Positions 44,591 through 57,300 of a stretch of 64,000 nucleotides of DNA are shown here, one piece after another. The notes below the pieces were generated by a model. That model worked only from the letters and a program-made list of their open reading frames with translations. It was not told the DNA's origin and did no database searches. The stretch is from contig CM073898.1 in assembly GCA_037176705.1 (NCBI GenBank), forward strand, positions 21,994,488-22,058,487, in the 5' to 3' direction. Position 1 is the first letter of the stretch, and each line of letters starts with the position of its first letter. The stretch comes from Molossus alvarezi (taxonomy: Eukaryota; Chordata; Mammalia; Chiroptera; Molossidae). A program made the translations under genes and the position numbers.

Positions 44591-45211
44591 GCCTTCCCCA
44601 GGGAGTGGGCAAGAATGCCCCTGGCCAGGCCCTTCTGTGCCTTCCCCAGAGAGTGGGCAAGGATGCCCCTGGCCAGACTCTTCTGTGCCTTCCCCAGGGA
44701 GTGGGCAAGAATGCCCCTGGCCAGGCTCTTCTGTGCCTTCCCCAGAGAGTGGGCAAGGATGCCCCTGGCCAGGCTCTTCTGTGCCTTCCCCAGGGAGTGG
44801 GCAAGGATGCCCCTGGCCAGACTCTTCTGTGCCTTCTCCAGGGAGCGGGCAAGAATGCCCCTGGCCAGGCTCTTCTGTGCCTTCCCCAGAGAGTGGGCAA
44901 GGATGCCCCTGGCCAGGCTCTTCTGTGCCTTCCCCAGGGAGTGGGCAAGAATGCCCCTGGCCAGGCTCTTCTGTGCCTTCCCCAGGGAGTGGGCAAGGAT
45001 GCCCCTGGCCAGGCTCTTCTGTGCCTTCCCCAGGGAGTGGGCAAGGATGCCCCTGGCCAGGCTCTTCTGTGCCTTCCCCAGGAAGTGGGCAAGGATGCCC
45101 CTGGCCAGGCTCTTCTGTGCCTTCCCCAGGGAGTGGGCAAGGATGCCCCTGGCCAGGCTCTTCTGTGCCTTCCCCAGAGAGTGGGCAAGAATGCCCCTGG
45201 CCAGGCTCTTC
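44591..45211 (+). repeat. 48-bp minisatellite, 13 units (last one partial)
   Basis: Units start every 48 bp at 44591, 44639, 44687 and so on to 45167; the array covers 621 bp. The unit holds GCCTTCCCCAGGGAGTGGG, then CAAGGATGCCCCTGGCCAGG, then CTCTTCTGT. Variant sites are few: AGGGAG or AGAGAG, AAGAATG or AAGGATG, CCAGGC or CCAGAC; unit 6 has TCTCCAGGGAGCGGG. 48 is a multiple of three and the unit lacks stops in three plus frames and one minus frame, so long overlapping open frames (220-329 codons) appear. I read these as artefacts. GTGGGCAAGGATG resembles the classic minisatellite core GGGCAGGAnG. Confidence 0.97.
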
Positions 45212-46661
45212 GTCCCGTTAGGGTGCTGGTCTCTCTTTTCCTTCAGACAGCACCAGTTTCTCTAAAAATCACCCCGTGGACATGCCATTAACAGAGCAGA
45301 ACATTTTGACATCCAGCTGTTGCTTTCATTACCAATTTGTTTTAATTGGTTTCACACTGTTTTCCCCTCACTTCTTTGTACGGTGTTGGTTTAACTCTGT
45401 CTGCAGCCAGCCTGGCTTGAGCTGGAAACCTTTTATGAGGGGAACTTGCTGATGTGTGGAAAGTCACAGGCAGCTGGCTGGGCCCAGCTGGGAAGTCTGG
45501 AACATTCCAGCCCCAGCCTTAGCCAGTCAATGATTTTGTTTCTCTTTCAATGTTTCCTTTTTGAAACTAATTCCTAAAATGTTGGAGAAGGGCTATTTCT
45601 CTGGAAACCTCTAACAAAATGTATTCTTAATGCACAGATAATGGGTGGTTAAGCTGAGAGATGGGCTGAAATCTGGGATGAAGGGCATTTGGCAAAATTA
45701 CTGTGAGATCATCAGTGCTCATGAGTAGGACATTTTTCTGTGGCGAGTGTCACTAAGTAGCAACCGAGCAGTGGCCCAGTGCAGACAGTGTCCTTGGAGG
45801 AGGACAGTATCCAGATGGTGGCTATGACCCAGAAGTTTGGGCATCGGACAAGAATTCAAGGTGATGACAAGGTGACTAAGAGGGAGATGGCTGCTGGCAT
45901 GTGCAGGTCATCTTTGCCTGTACCTGCTAGTGGTCACTGCTTACCCAGTACAGTGAGCAGCTGAGATACAGCTGGGCTTTATCTGCAAAAACCACAAGGG
46001 AGAACTTATTCATATCACACAGCTTGATGTTAATTCTCAGTTATGCACAACCTGATCTATACAAAAACACACACATGCACACACACCACACATGGGGCAG
46101 GGTTCCCATAGGAACAACTTATTTACTCGTTTATTGAGCAACTACCATCTTCTGAGTACTGTTGTAGCTGTTCTAGGATCATGTGGAAATGAGGTCATCA
46201 CCCTTAAGGAATTTACAATCCATCTGAAGAGATGAGCTATTATGAATAATTTTAATGTAATACAATATGGTAAGTGTCACAAAGGTAAAAATAAATAAAG
46301 CATCATGGAATAAGAAGTTTCTTCTGGAGGATTTATTTGAAACACTGACAAGTTCTTGCAGTAAATGAAAAATAGATTTCATTCTGTGAGGTGCAAATGA
46401 CCTCAGCTGGGCATTGTGCTCACACTCGCTGAATAAATACCCCATTCCAAACTGTGACAAAGCAAGAGTCCCTTTACAAAAATTGACATGAAAATGAGCC
46501 TGTTTTGATAGTTAGAATACAAAAATATTGGAACCTCATAGAGAATACAAAATTTACTTATTTATTCTGCCTTGAAAGGTTAAAATTGGGCAATGGGATG
46601 TATGGTTATTTGATTAGAATCTTGAATCTTGAGTTGTAAAGGGAATGCCTCCCTGAAAGGG

Positions 46662-46699
<38 letters not shown>

Positions 46700-47484
46700 C
46701 CTTTGTATATAAAAATAAAACTGTTAAGTTGGTCAACACTGTGTGCTCCAATATGCCAAGCTCTATGCCAGACACGGCAGCCACTCATACCTGGAGAAGA
46801 GTGGGTTCACTGTGCATGCAATACCCAAGGATGTGAGCAGATACTTGGAAGGCTGGTAGAGTAGAGCGGTGGTTAGGTAGTAAGGAGTTGGCACACAGAA
46901 GAGGTAAGATTGGAGACACAGACAAATTTCACAGAGTTCACAATTTGGCCTCTGCTGATAGCAATTGCCTGCTTTGTTCCTGAAAAATGGTCTGTGTGTC
47001 ATCTTTGGGACACAGACAGGGGTGGGTGGCTGAGGTTCTTCATGGGTTGTAACCTTAATGGTACTATATATTGCAAGCATGTGGATCAGTGTAATTATAT
47101 CTGAGAGTTGAGATTTATCTATACTTTTTAATGCTCACCTTTTATAAAAAATATACATATGGATAGTAATAACTTACTGAAATCTGACAATGGTGTTGTT
47201 AAATTTCCTGAATTACTGGAATAAACATGTAATACAATTTAAGTTTTGACATGCCAAATTTTTTTTTTTTTTTTTTTTTTTACTGCTTTAGCAATTATGA
47301 CAATCTGACACTCTAGCTTTCCTTTTTTAATTATTTCTGTTTACCTGGCATTTTTAATCAAGAGTGGGTGTGAGAATTTGGTGCTAGAATGCAAATAAAG
47401 GATCTCTATGTAACTCAATGATACTGGAATCCTAAGAGATGTAAAAGTGAATTTTGTTTCAGGTTCACATTTCTATTTATTTTG
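45212..47484. other. Gene-free DNA
   Basis: 46120-46330 (CGTTTATTGAGCAACTACCA, GGTCATCACCCTTAAGGAAT) looks like an ancient L2-type repeat. T-runs lie at 47257-47281. No gene is recognised. Confidence 0.5.
46663..46698 (+). repeat. (TG)n microsatellite, about 18 copies
   Basis: Uninterrupted TG run. Confidence 0.95.
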
Positions 47485-47860
47485 TAATTTAAAATAAACT
47501 TTTCTTTACTGTTTCATGTGTTACAGATGTCCCCCCTTTTCCCCTATTGACCTCCTCCTCCCTGCTCCAATCCCCCTTCTGCCTTCCCTACATTATTTTC
47601 TGTATCTATTGGTTGTGCATATATGCATGCAAGTTCTTTGGTTTATCTCTTCCAGCCCCCTCCCCCCTTCCTTTTGAGGTTTATCAGTCTAACAACCAAT
47701 TTGTACTTCTTAATCCCTTTACTTTTTTCGCCTATCCTCCCAACTCCCCTCCCATCTGACAACCATCAGAAAGTTCTCTGTATCTATGAGTCTGTTTCTG
47801 TTCTGCTTGTTCATTTTGTTTATAGATTCAATCATTGATAGATATGTATTTATTGCCATT

Positions 47861-48716
47861 TTATTGTTCATATTTTTGATCTTCTTTTTCTTCAAGAAGA
47901 CCCTTCAACATTTCATATAATGTTGGTTTGTTGGTGATGAACTCCTTTAGCTTTTTCTTGTCTCGGAAACTCTTTATATGTCCATTGTTTCTAAATGATA
48001 GCTTTGCAGGATAGAGTAATCTTGGTTGTAGGTTTTTGCTTTTGTTCACTTTGAGTATTTCTTGCCACTCCCTTCTGGCGTGCAAAGTTTCTTTTGAGAA
48101 ATCAAATGACAGTCTTATGGGAGCTCCCCTGTAGGTAACTAACTGCTTTTCTCTAGATACTTTTAAGATTTGCTCTTTGTCTTTAACCTTTTGAATTTTG
48201 ATGATGATGTGTCTTGGTGGGGGCCTCTTTGGATTCATCTTATTTGAGACTTTCTGTGCTTCCTGGACTTGTATGTCTGTTTCCTTCATTGAATTAGGGA
48301 CGTTTACTATCACTATTTTTTTTTTTTTATCCTCACCTGAGGACTTTTTTTTTTTTTTGTATTTATCTTTAGATAGAGTGGGAGAGAGGGAGAAAGGGAA
48401 AAAGAGAGAGAGAGAGAGACAGAGAGAGAGAGAGAATAACATCAATGTGAGAGAGACACATCAAGTGGTTGCCACCCACACAACCCCATTCGGGGCCCAG
48501 GACAAACTGCAACTGTGGTACGTGCCCTTAGTGGGAACCGAACCCAGGACTCTCCGGTCCGTGAGTCAATGCTCTAGCCACTGAGCCAAACCAGCCAGGC
48601 CTGTCATTATTTTTTCAATTTCTTGCTCTCCTTCTTCTTCTTCTGGCACTCCCATGATGGGAATGTTGGTACGCCTGAAGTCTCGGAGGCTGCTTATACC
48701 ATCGTCATTTTCTTTT

Positions 48717-48751
<35 letters not shown>

Positions 48752-49070
48752 GCTGTTCTGATTGAGTGTTTTTAGCTTCCTTATATTCCAGTTCTGTGGT
48801 TTTGTTCTTGGCTTCGCCTACTTTACTACTGATTCCCTGTAAATTATTTTTTATTTCAGTTAGTTCTTCCTTCATTTCTGACTGTGCACCCTTCATTTCT
48901 GACTGGTCCCTTCTTATACTCTTGAGGTCCTCACTAAGACCCTTGAGCATCCTTATAACTAGTGTTTTGAACTCTGCATCTGTTAGATTGCTTATCTCCA
49001 TATTATTTGGTTCTTTTCTTGTAGTTTTGTTCTATTCTTTCATTTGAGACATGTTATGTTGTCTCCTCAT
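47861..49070 (-). pseudogene. HAL1-like ORF1 remnant, interrupted by VES
   Basis: The N-terminal half (49070 to 48604) contains MEISNLTDAEFKTLVIRML followed by the heptad coiled coil with LKSIRRDQSEMK-like repeats and a serine/threonine-poor linker. The C-terminal half (48309 to 47861) has IVNVPNSMKETDIQVQEAQK, RPPPRHIIIKI and LSFDFSKETLHARREW, the RRM and C-terminal domain of L1 ORF1, ending in EEKEDQKYEQ and a stop. Without the SINE it is about 300 codons, normal for ORF1. The putative start (ATG at 49070) is followed by a stop after about 12 codons. A GA/CT run at 48716-48749 may shift the frame. The C-terminal 140 or so codons are fully open. Confidence 0.85.
48321..48603 (-). mobile_element. 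VES SINE, type A, minus strand, nested in HAL1-like ORF1
   Basis: T-run, TATCCTCACCTGAGGAC, GA block, then reverse-complemented body and head ending CCAAACCAGCCAGGCC. TSD TCACTATTTTT at 48310-48320 and TCATTATTTTT at 48604-48614. It has the same orientation as the host element and postdates it. Confidence 0.93.
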
Positions 49071-50100
49071 TTTGGCTGCCTCCTTGTGTTTGTTTCTATT
49101 AGGTAGAATTGAGTGGCCTATTGTAGAAAGTGTCCTGTAGGGTCCAGTGGCACAGCCTCCCTGATTGCCCCAGAGGGGTTCTCAACGTGCACCCCCAGTG
49201 TGGGCTGTACAGCCTTCTGTTGTAACTGAGTCTTGTTTGCTGTTGACACGTAAAGGAGGGATTTACTCAGGTTGATCAGCTTCAAGAACTGGCTGTGCCC
49301 ACTGACCTCTGACCACCTTGGAGGATCAGCTGTGCAGGGACCCACCACACAGAGCAAGACTTACTTCAGCAGGGCTCTGGTACCCACTGAGTCAATTCCT
49401 TGAGTGTGTCACTTGTGGAGGTGGTTGGGTGGTGGCATTTCACTATGGTCTGAAGCTGTCCACTGGGTGTGCTGGCTCTGGGGCAAGATCAGCCACTGCT
49501 TGTGTTCTACCTGGGCCACCAGGCATAAGTTACAAAGTGATCTGCATATGGATGCTTCTTGTGCTGGGCTTGGAGGTGCCCAGGCAAAGCCAAGCTGTGA
49601 ACCAAGGCTGCCTGCTTCTAGTGCCAGCCTGGGGCAACTTAGCAAGAGGTATGAGACCAAATGCTGCTTGTTTGAGAGAATTTAGGAAAATCTGAAGCAG
49701 GAGCCAAGGCAGGCCAATCCTATGGTAAAGCCACTGGAAACAGCTTGGGTGGGCCTGCAAGTTGGGTGGAGCCGGATCTGAGAGAATCACTAGGGTGGGG
49801 AAAACAGTGTGAGCCAGGTTATTGGAGTCCCAGATATGGAGCCTGTGTGCCAGCCCTATGGGGAAAGGGTTCACTAAAGAAACAGTGACCTCCACCTAGT
49901 TACTCAGTTTCTAGACCCTCCAAAGGTCAAGTTGACTTGGTACCACATGACCCATGGCCCCATCCATAAATCACATTGTTAGACGATCTGGCATGGCCCA
50001 AGACCCTAGGTAAACAAAGGCACTCTTATCACGCAGGCATTCCAAGGGTGTAGAGGTTACCTTCCAGAAGACTGTCAGAGTCCAGACTTTTGTTTGGAAT

Positions 50101-52477
50101 ATGCATGATTTGAATATCCCAGAGCCAGAGTCAGCTCTTTACTGCACTTGGCATTCAGGGAGAGGGACCTGACCCATTGCATTTTCTTATGACACTTACA
50201 AAGGCAGTTTGTTGGTGAGAAGATTACTGGGTTATTGGGCACTGGATAGTTTTGGTTAAATGTTCACGGCTCACGGATGTTGTCAGGCAGGCCAGCTGCA
50301 CTACACATAGGAGTCTTTGGGGCGCTGAGAAACTTAGTTTAGGTGCAGCCTCCTCCTACTGGGAGAGGAAAGACCTCTGGGTCTCAGATGCCTGCAGTCT
50401 ACACAGCCAAGAACAAGTGCTGGTGGTCATCTCCCAACAGCGAATTCTTATGTAGAATTTGATATGCCCAAGAGTTTGGACAGTAAACAAAAACTGGCTA
50501 ATTTGAGGGAATTAAAATGTTAACTGCCTGGGGACAAATTCAGACATTTTAGAAGGAATGGGAAAGTGAATATTTGCAGAAAAACCACTGCAGTTGGCTT
50601 ATTTGCTTATCTTTATTTTTAGAAGACACTGAAGAATCATTTCATTCATTCCTTCCTTTTTTGGTGCTTGCCTGCTTTCTTCACCAATGCACTGCGGTTA
50701 TGGAATACACGTATGTGTACTTCACAATGGAATTAAGTTGACAGCAGGCAGTCCCGGCACCAACCTGGGGCTCCAGCTCTGCTTGTGTTACAGAGTCAAC
50801 ATACCTGTGTAAGTGTTCTGTCTTGGATGGTTTCTTCTACGTACACCCTCAAACGTGCGCAGAAAATAAGCAATTTTAAACTCAAGGTTGATGGACAAAA
50901 GGTTGGAAAGGGGAAAGAGGTGACTTGAATTCACACATATTGCATTTCTCAAAACCTGAAAACCATCTTTGGATTGTAAATAATGAAAGCATGAAGCAGT
51001 GTTTAATTGAAACCATCGAAATTATAAACTCCTGACTTAGATGGAAAATCCATAAGTACTATATAACATTGCAATTTCTTTATAATACAGTGTATTGGTT
51101 AATCCACTTGGTGATTATTCAGAAGTTTGCTCAAATGCTCTTGGGTAACAAAACTAGGTACAGCCAAAGCAACAGGACATGTTTGGAGGTTGTTGCATTG
51201 AATATCACATGTGTGCAAAACCTTCCAAAACTATGACTGAATCCTTGAAGTGGCCCCTCAGTACACTGGCTTTTTCTTCTAGGCAGGATAAAGTTTTATA
51301 AATATGACCTCAGAACTAAACAAAAGTCATCCTAATTAAAGAGGATCTAATGACAATAAAATCCTGGATGTGTCTTAGGGCATGATATTCCCTAAGGAGC
51401 TGAGCCACATTCCGTGTGTGCTGTCAAGTATTTTTGAGGTTGCATTGCTCTGGGGCTCATTATCAATGGATTTTTGTACATTTCTTTTTGAATCAAGAAT
51501 TTCCTTTGTTACATTTAGACTGTCTTTGCATTCTCTTGACACTCATAACAAAAGATGCCTGATCTAGAAATGCTGTTTGCTAGAAAAATTCAACATCAGG
51601 TGAGTCATTCTGTCTATTTACTGCCTCTGTTCTTCCCTGGTGTGCAGTGTACTCTCTCCAATGGGATTCACTTCATTCTGTGTTGGGCTAGAAATCCACT
51701 TGAAAAATAAACATTTGTTTCTCTTCTCAGCACTTCCTCTGTCTTCTCTCTTTGTACCCACTTTCTTCTCTGGTTCTGCCCACAATCATCCTTATCCAAC
51801 ATCTCATTTAGGACTTTTACATCATCAAGGTGAAAATCAAGAATAACGAGTTTCAGAATGAAAAGCTGCAAAGTACTTGTCAGGAATTTTTCAAGCTACT
51901 TAGGTACAACAATTGCTTGTTTTGATTACTTGGTTACACTATTCTACATTTTTAGTACCTACATACATGTGCCATATATTTTTATATCTTTTACTTTACT
52001 TTTACTATGTCAATTACTGAAAGGTCATTCAAGTTTTCAGCCAAACCAACCTATCAAAATGGCACATACTACCAGAAGGTTCTTTCAAATAGGGGTTTGT
52101 TCCTTTCTTTTAAGTGGAAAGCAAAGGAGAAACTACAGTGGCCAATCGGTTTTCTTTTCTAAATTCTAAAGCACAGTGTATATGGTAAAGTCTGTTTGAG
52201 TAGTAAGAGAGTCACACATTTGTAAGGTTAAAATAACTAGGTTGGCAAACACCCATGGTGCTTTGTTATTGACTATGTCCAGTATTAATTGTGTTAGATG
52301 TTAAATCCAGAGGACTGCTCTAAATTATGAACCTGAAATATTCACACTGAATAATCAAATACAAGAAAACTGAATTTTTCCTTCTTACCAAGTGTAGACA
52401 ACACATTTAAAAAACATACTCTGAATTATCCGGGCAGCTGTAGCCTACAGCAGAGAGGAGACACCATGGATGAGTAA
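50101..52477. other. Gene-free DNA
   Basis: 50100-50460 may still be part of the HAL1-like 5' region. The rest is AT-leaning single-copy DNA with no recognised gene or repeat. Confidence 0.45.
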
Positions 52478-52700
52478 GTGTGAACAAATTCTGGAGTGAG
52501 TCATCTGATGTTCAAATCTCTATTTTCTCATTAGCTATCTGTGAGCATTTTGGTTAATTGTTAAACTTATTTAAGCTTGTTTCCTGTCACCAGTAAAATG
52601 GGATGATAATTATACTTCTTTCAGAATGTTCTTATGAAAATTTTCATGTAAAGTGTTTAACGCATTGCCTAGTACACACTAAGGACTTGAAGAATACAGT
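52478..52700 (+). mobile_element. MIR SINE, degenerate
   Basis: GTGAGTCATCTGATGTTCAA, CTCATTAGCTATCTGTGAGC, CCAGTAAAATGGGATGATAA, ATTGCCTAGTACACACTAAG follow the MIR order. Confidence 0.75.
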
Positions 52701-54369
52701 TATTTTTCCTTGTAGGCAGAATCAGAATTACTTTGTAGTACAAGAACTTATTCAGGACTTTAGGGGAATATTTTGTAAGTCAACACTCATCAAAGCAGAC
52801 ACGTGAGGGTAGTTCTTTAAGATGTTTACATTTATCAAAATTTATCTAGGTGGAAATTCTTTAGAGATGGTCAGTTAGCTTGTAACATATACCCAAACAC
52901 TTTTATCTCAGGACTTAGTTGGCACTTTTATGTTAAAATGATTTAGAGCCTAAAACTTGTAATCAATTACTACCACAAAAATATTCAGAGTTCTTGTCTA
53001 GAAATAATGCTGAAATATTGACCTATTTTTATAGGTGCAAGCATCCTTGTCTCTTTTGACATTAATTTAAAGTCTGTTTAGTATATCCAATGTCTGAGAT
53101 TCCTCAGAGATTGTTTATGTTTATTAATTTTTGTTTTTTGAATGGATGATACTTTCCTGCTTTTTTATATGCTTTGTGATTTTTTCTTTTTGGTAAAAAC
53201 TAGACAATTGAATATTATGATGTGAAAAATTTTGGAAATAAGATCATTCTCCTTCCTCAGGGTTTGCTATTTTTGATTGTTAAAGCTTGCAATCATCTGT
53301 TTAGTCTCTTATCCAAACTGTTTTGCAATGACTCCGTTCCTTGTCATATGTGCTCAATAAGGTCTATGTTCCTTAAGCTGCATTCAAGTAGATTGTGAGA
53401 GAGATTTTCTTGAACATACAACAAACAAACAAACAAACAAAAAAAAATAAGCAACTACCTTAGTCTGTTCAGATTGGCCCTGTCCTTTGGCACTTCTTCA
53501 ACACCTAGCCAAGTCATTTATAATTTGGCCTTAGCCAGATGCTTGTACCAAGTCTAGAGATCAGCCAAAGGTGAAAGGTTAGGGTCTTTTCAGGTATTTC
53601 ATGAGCATGCATTTTTCCTTCAGCATGAACATGGCTTCCTAAATTCCTGAGTATACATGGGTGGTTTTGAGTGTCAATTTCCCAAAGAAACATTGTCTCC
53701 AGCTTTTGCTCCCAGGCTTGAGGCTGTACATTGTATGTTTTGGCCACAACCTTTTATCCCAGGTGGCTGTGGATTTTCCGTTCATCTTACATTGTGTTCA
53801 AGGAATACCTGCCTTTTTTCCCCTCTGTGATTCCAAGTGAGTGGAGATGAGTGTATTGCATTAATCCTACAGTTAGAACATAGAAACACAACGATTTCAG
53901 TTAAGTTCTGCTCTGCTTCCTCTGGAGGCAGGTACCAGGGTCCCACACTGAGAGTTCAGGTTGCCATCTTCAGGAATACAGGGATGGGACAGGAGTAAAG
54001 ATACCACGGAGCGTTAAAGGGTCTGACAAAGCTGGTTCTGATCCTCTGTGCTTGTTCTTGCTTCTGTTCAGCAGCAACACCCTCCACTGCCATTTTGCTG
54101 GCTCACTTCTCCCTCAGTCTCTTTTGACGTTGATTGACATAACATCTAGACAAGAGTTTTAAGTTCTGTTTCATGTACTTTTGTTATCCAAACAATGATA
54201 TTTTGATCCTTCTTAAGTATGGTAGCTAAAGCTTACATTATTTATTTCAGCATTAACATAGAATAAGTGTCCTAATGCGATTGTAATATCCATAAAGTTA
54301 TGATCGTACTAGAACCCCAAGCTATTAAAACCTCGCTGAATAAAATAGCATTGGAAAGAGGCAACATAT
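52701..54369. other. Gene-free DNA, partly ancient LINE
   Basis: About 52990-54160 resembles the antisense 5' half of an old LINE: AACTAGACAATTGAATATTA, TTCCTCAGGGTTTGCTATTT, GCTTTTGCTCCCAGGCTTGA. I cannot define ends or a frame. An AAAC run lies near 53420-53445. Confidence 0.35.
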
Positions 54370-57140
54370 TAGCTGTGCTGATCATTCATTCATAATAAAA
54401 TCACATTGAGGGCCTAACGCACTCCAGGCATTATAATGATAGATCCTGAGTATTTATTTATTTCTTTTAATTCATTAATTTATTTTTGTTACAGATGTTT
54501 CTCCTTTTCCCACCACTGATTCCCCCTCCTCCTTCCTCCCTGCCTTGTCCCCAGCTTTGTTGTCCATGTCCATTGTTCATGCATACATACATATAAGTTC
54601 TGTGGTTTATCTCTCCCCCCTACCCCCTCTTCTGGGGACTGTCAGTTTGTACCCCACGTCTGTTCCACCTCTCTGGGACTACTCCATTCCTCAGATGTTA
54701 TGTTCATTATATTCTACAAATAAGTGAGATCATATGATACTTGTCTTTCTCTGTTTGGCTTGTTTCGCTTAGGATAATACTTTCCAAGTCCCTCCATGTC
54801 ATGTCAAAGAATAAGAGATCTTTCTTTCTTACAGCTGCATAGTACTCCATTGTGTATATGTACCACGGCTTTTTTATCCATTCGTCTACTGATGGACATT
54901 TGGGCTTTTTCCAGATCTTAGCTACTGTAAATAGTGCTGCTAAGAACATGGGGGTGCATATATTCTTTCTGATTGGTGTTTCAGGCTTTGTAGGGTATAT
55001 TCCTAGAAGTGGGATCACTGGGTCAAATGGAAGTTCAATTTTTAATTTTTTGAGGTAACACCATATTGTTTTCCGTAGTGGCTGCACCAGTCTGCATTCC
55101 CACCAGCAGTGTACTAGAGTCCCCTTTTCTCCACACCCTCGCCAACACTTGTTGTTTGATGATTTGTTGATGGCAGCCATTCTGACAGGTGTGAGGTGAT
55201 ACCTCATTGTTGTTTTAGTTTGCATCTCTCTGATGATTAGTGATGTTGAGCATTTCTTCATATGTCACTTGGCCATTTGTATGTCCTGTTTGAAGAGGTG
55301 TCTATTTAGTTCCTCTGCCCATTTTTTAATTGCATTCTTTGTTTTCCTTTTGTTGAGCTGTATGAACACTCTATGTATATTGGAAATTAACCCCTTATCT
55401 GATATAGCATTGGCAATTATGCTCTCCTGTACAGTGGAGTGCCTTTCCATTTTGGTGGTTGTTTCTTTTGCTGTGCAGAAACTTTTGAGTTTGATGTAGT
55501 CCTAGGTGTTCATTTTTTCCTTTGTTTCTGTCGCCTTAGGTGATGTATCGGTGAAAATTCTGCTGCGTATGATGTCTGAAATTTTGTTGCCTACATTTTC
55601 TTCGAGGATTTGTATGGATGCATGAGTCACATTTAAGTCTTTTATCAATTTTGAGTTTATTCTTGTGTATGGTGTAAGTTGATGGTGTAGTTTCATTTTT
55701 ATGCATGTAGCTGTCCAATTTTCTCAACATCATTTATTAAAGAGGCTGTCTTTACTCCACTGTATGCTCTTGCCCCCTTTTTCAAATATTAATTGAGTAT
55801 ATTGCCTTGGGTCCATTTCTGGATTCTCTGTTCTGTTCCACTGGTCTATATGCTTGTTCTTGTGCCAGTACCAGGCTGTTTTGATTGCAGTGCCTTTGTA
55901 GTATAACCTGAAAACTGGTAATGTGATCCCTCCAACTTTGTTCTTCTTTTTCAACATTGCTATGGCTATTTGAGGTCTTTTTTGGTTCCATATGAACTTT
56001 TGAAGTATTTGTTCTAGTTCTGTGAAGTATGCTGCTGGTAATTTGATGGGGATTGCATTGAATCTATAGATTGCTTTGGGTAATAAGGACATTTTAATGA
56101 TGTTAAATCTTCCAATCCATGAACAAGGTATGTGCTTCCACTTTTTTATATCTTCCTCTATTTCTTTTTTCAATGACCTGTTTTCTGCAAATAGGTTCTT
56201 TATTTCTTTGGTTAAATTAATCTTAGGTATCTTACTTTTTTTGCCGCGATGGTAAATGGGATTGTTTTTTTAGTTTCTCTTTCCGTGAGTTCTTCATTGG
56301 TGTAAAAGAATACCATCAATTTCTTGACGTTAATTTTGTATCCTGGTACTTTGCCAAATTCATTTATTAAGTCTAGTAAATTTTTGATAGAGTCTTTGGG
56401 GTTTTCTATGTATAATATCATGTCATCTGCAAATAATGACAGTTTTACTTCCTTCTTTCCAATTTGGATCCCTTTTATTTTTTCTTCCTGTCTGATTGCT
56501 GTGGCTAAGACTTCCAGTACTATGTTAAATAAGAGTGGCGAAAGTGGGCATCCTTGTCTTGTTCCTGTTCTGAAGGGAAATGCTTTTAATTTTTGCTCAT
56601 TGAGTATAATGTTGGCTGTAGGTCTTTCATATATGGCCTTTATTATGTCGAGATATGATCCTTCTATTCCCAGACTGCTGGGCGTTTTTATCAGAAATGG
56701 GTACTGGATTTTGTCGAATGCTTTTTCAGCATCTATTCATATGATCATATAATTTTTATCTTTTATTTTGTTTATGAGGATAATGGGTATTAGTTCTTCT
56801 TTGAATGTTTGGTAAAAATTCCTCTGTGAAGCCATCTGGGCATGGGCTTTTGTTTGCTGGGAGAGTCTTGATTACATCTTCAATTTCTTTGTTGTTATTA
56901 GTCTGTTCAAGTTTTCTATCTCTTCCGGGTCCAGTTTTGGGAGACTATGTGTTTCTAGAAATTTGTCCATTTTGTGTAGATTGTCGAATTAGTTGCCGTA
57001 TAATTGTTCATTATGTTTGTTAATAATCTTTGTATTTCTGTGGTGTCAGTTATTATTTCTCCTTTTTCATTTCTGATTTGTGTATTTGGGTTCTTTCTCT
57101 TTGTTTCTTGTTGAGTCTAGCTAAGGGTCCATCAATCTAG

Positions 57141-57300
57141 TTATGGCCTTCATTTTGAAATCTACTTTGTCAGATATGAATATTGCTAACCAAGCTTTAT
57201 TTTGCTTTCCGTTTGCTTGAAAGGTTTCTTCCATCCCTTCACTTTCAACCTATGTGAGTCTTTTGTTGTGAGGTGGGTTTCTTGTAAACAACATATATGT
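57141..57300 (-). repeat. Duplicated L1-B segment, displaced copy
   Basis: TTATGGCCTTCATTTTGAAA, then TATGTGAGTCTTTTGTTGTG and AGGTGGGTTTCTTGTAAACA repeat 57709-57868 in the same order and orientation. On the minus strand the normal copy lies upstream in the endonuclease; this copy replaces downstream ORF2 sequence. Confidence 0.9.

Larger units (their letters stand above)
47485..50100 (-). mobile_element. Half-L1 (HAL1-like) element: 5'UTR, ORF1, 3'UTR, no ORF2
   Basis: Minus-strand order: a GC-richer 5' region (down from about 50100, boundary unsure), ORF1 (about 49070 to 47861, split by a VES), then directly a 3'UTR (47860-47500) ending in TGTAACACATGAAACAG-type sequence like the L1 copies here. 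No endonuclease or RT sequence lies between ORF1 and the 3'UTR. Elements of this layout are known as half-L1s (HAL1) and are thought to be moved by L1 ORF2 protein. ORF1 and both UTRs differ clearly from L1-A and L1-B, so this is a separate lineage rather than a simple deletion of those copies. Confidence 0.75.

Noticed and set aside
44199..45291. Four long overlapping open frames of 220-329 codons on both strands
   Set aside because: They result from a 48-bp, stop-free minisatellite whose length is a multiple of three; translations are perfect 16-residue repeats in every open frame.
48198..48584. 128-codon plus-strand open frame
   Set aside because: Antisense of HAL1-like ORF1 and a VES SINE.
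56324..56752. 142-codon plus-strand open frame with membrane-like residues
   Set aside because: Antisense shadow of L1-B reverse transcriptase; antisense of AT-rich coding DNA often looks hydrophobic.
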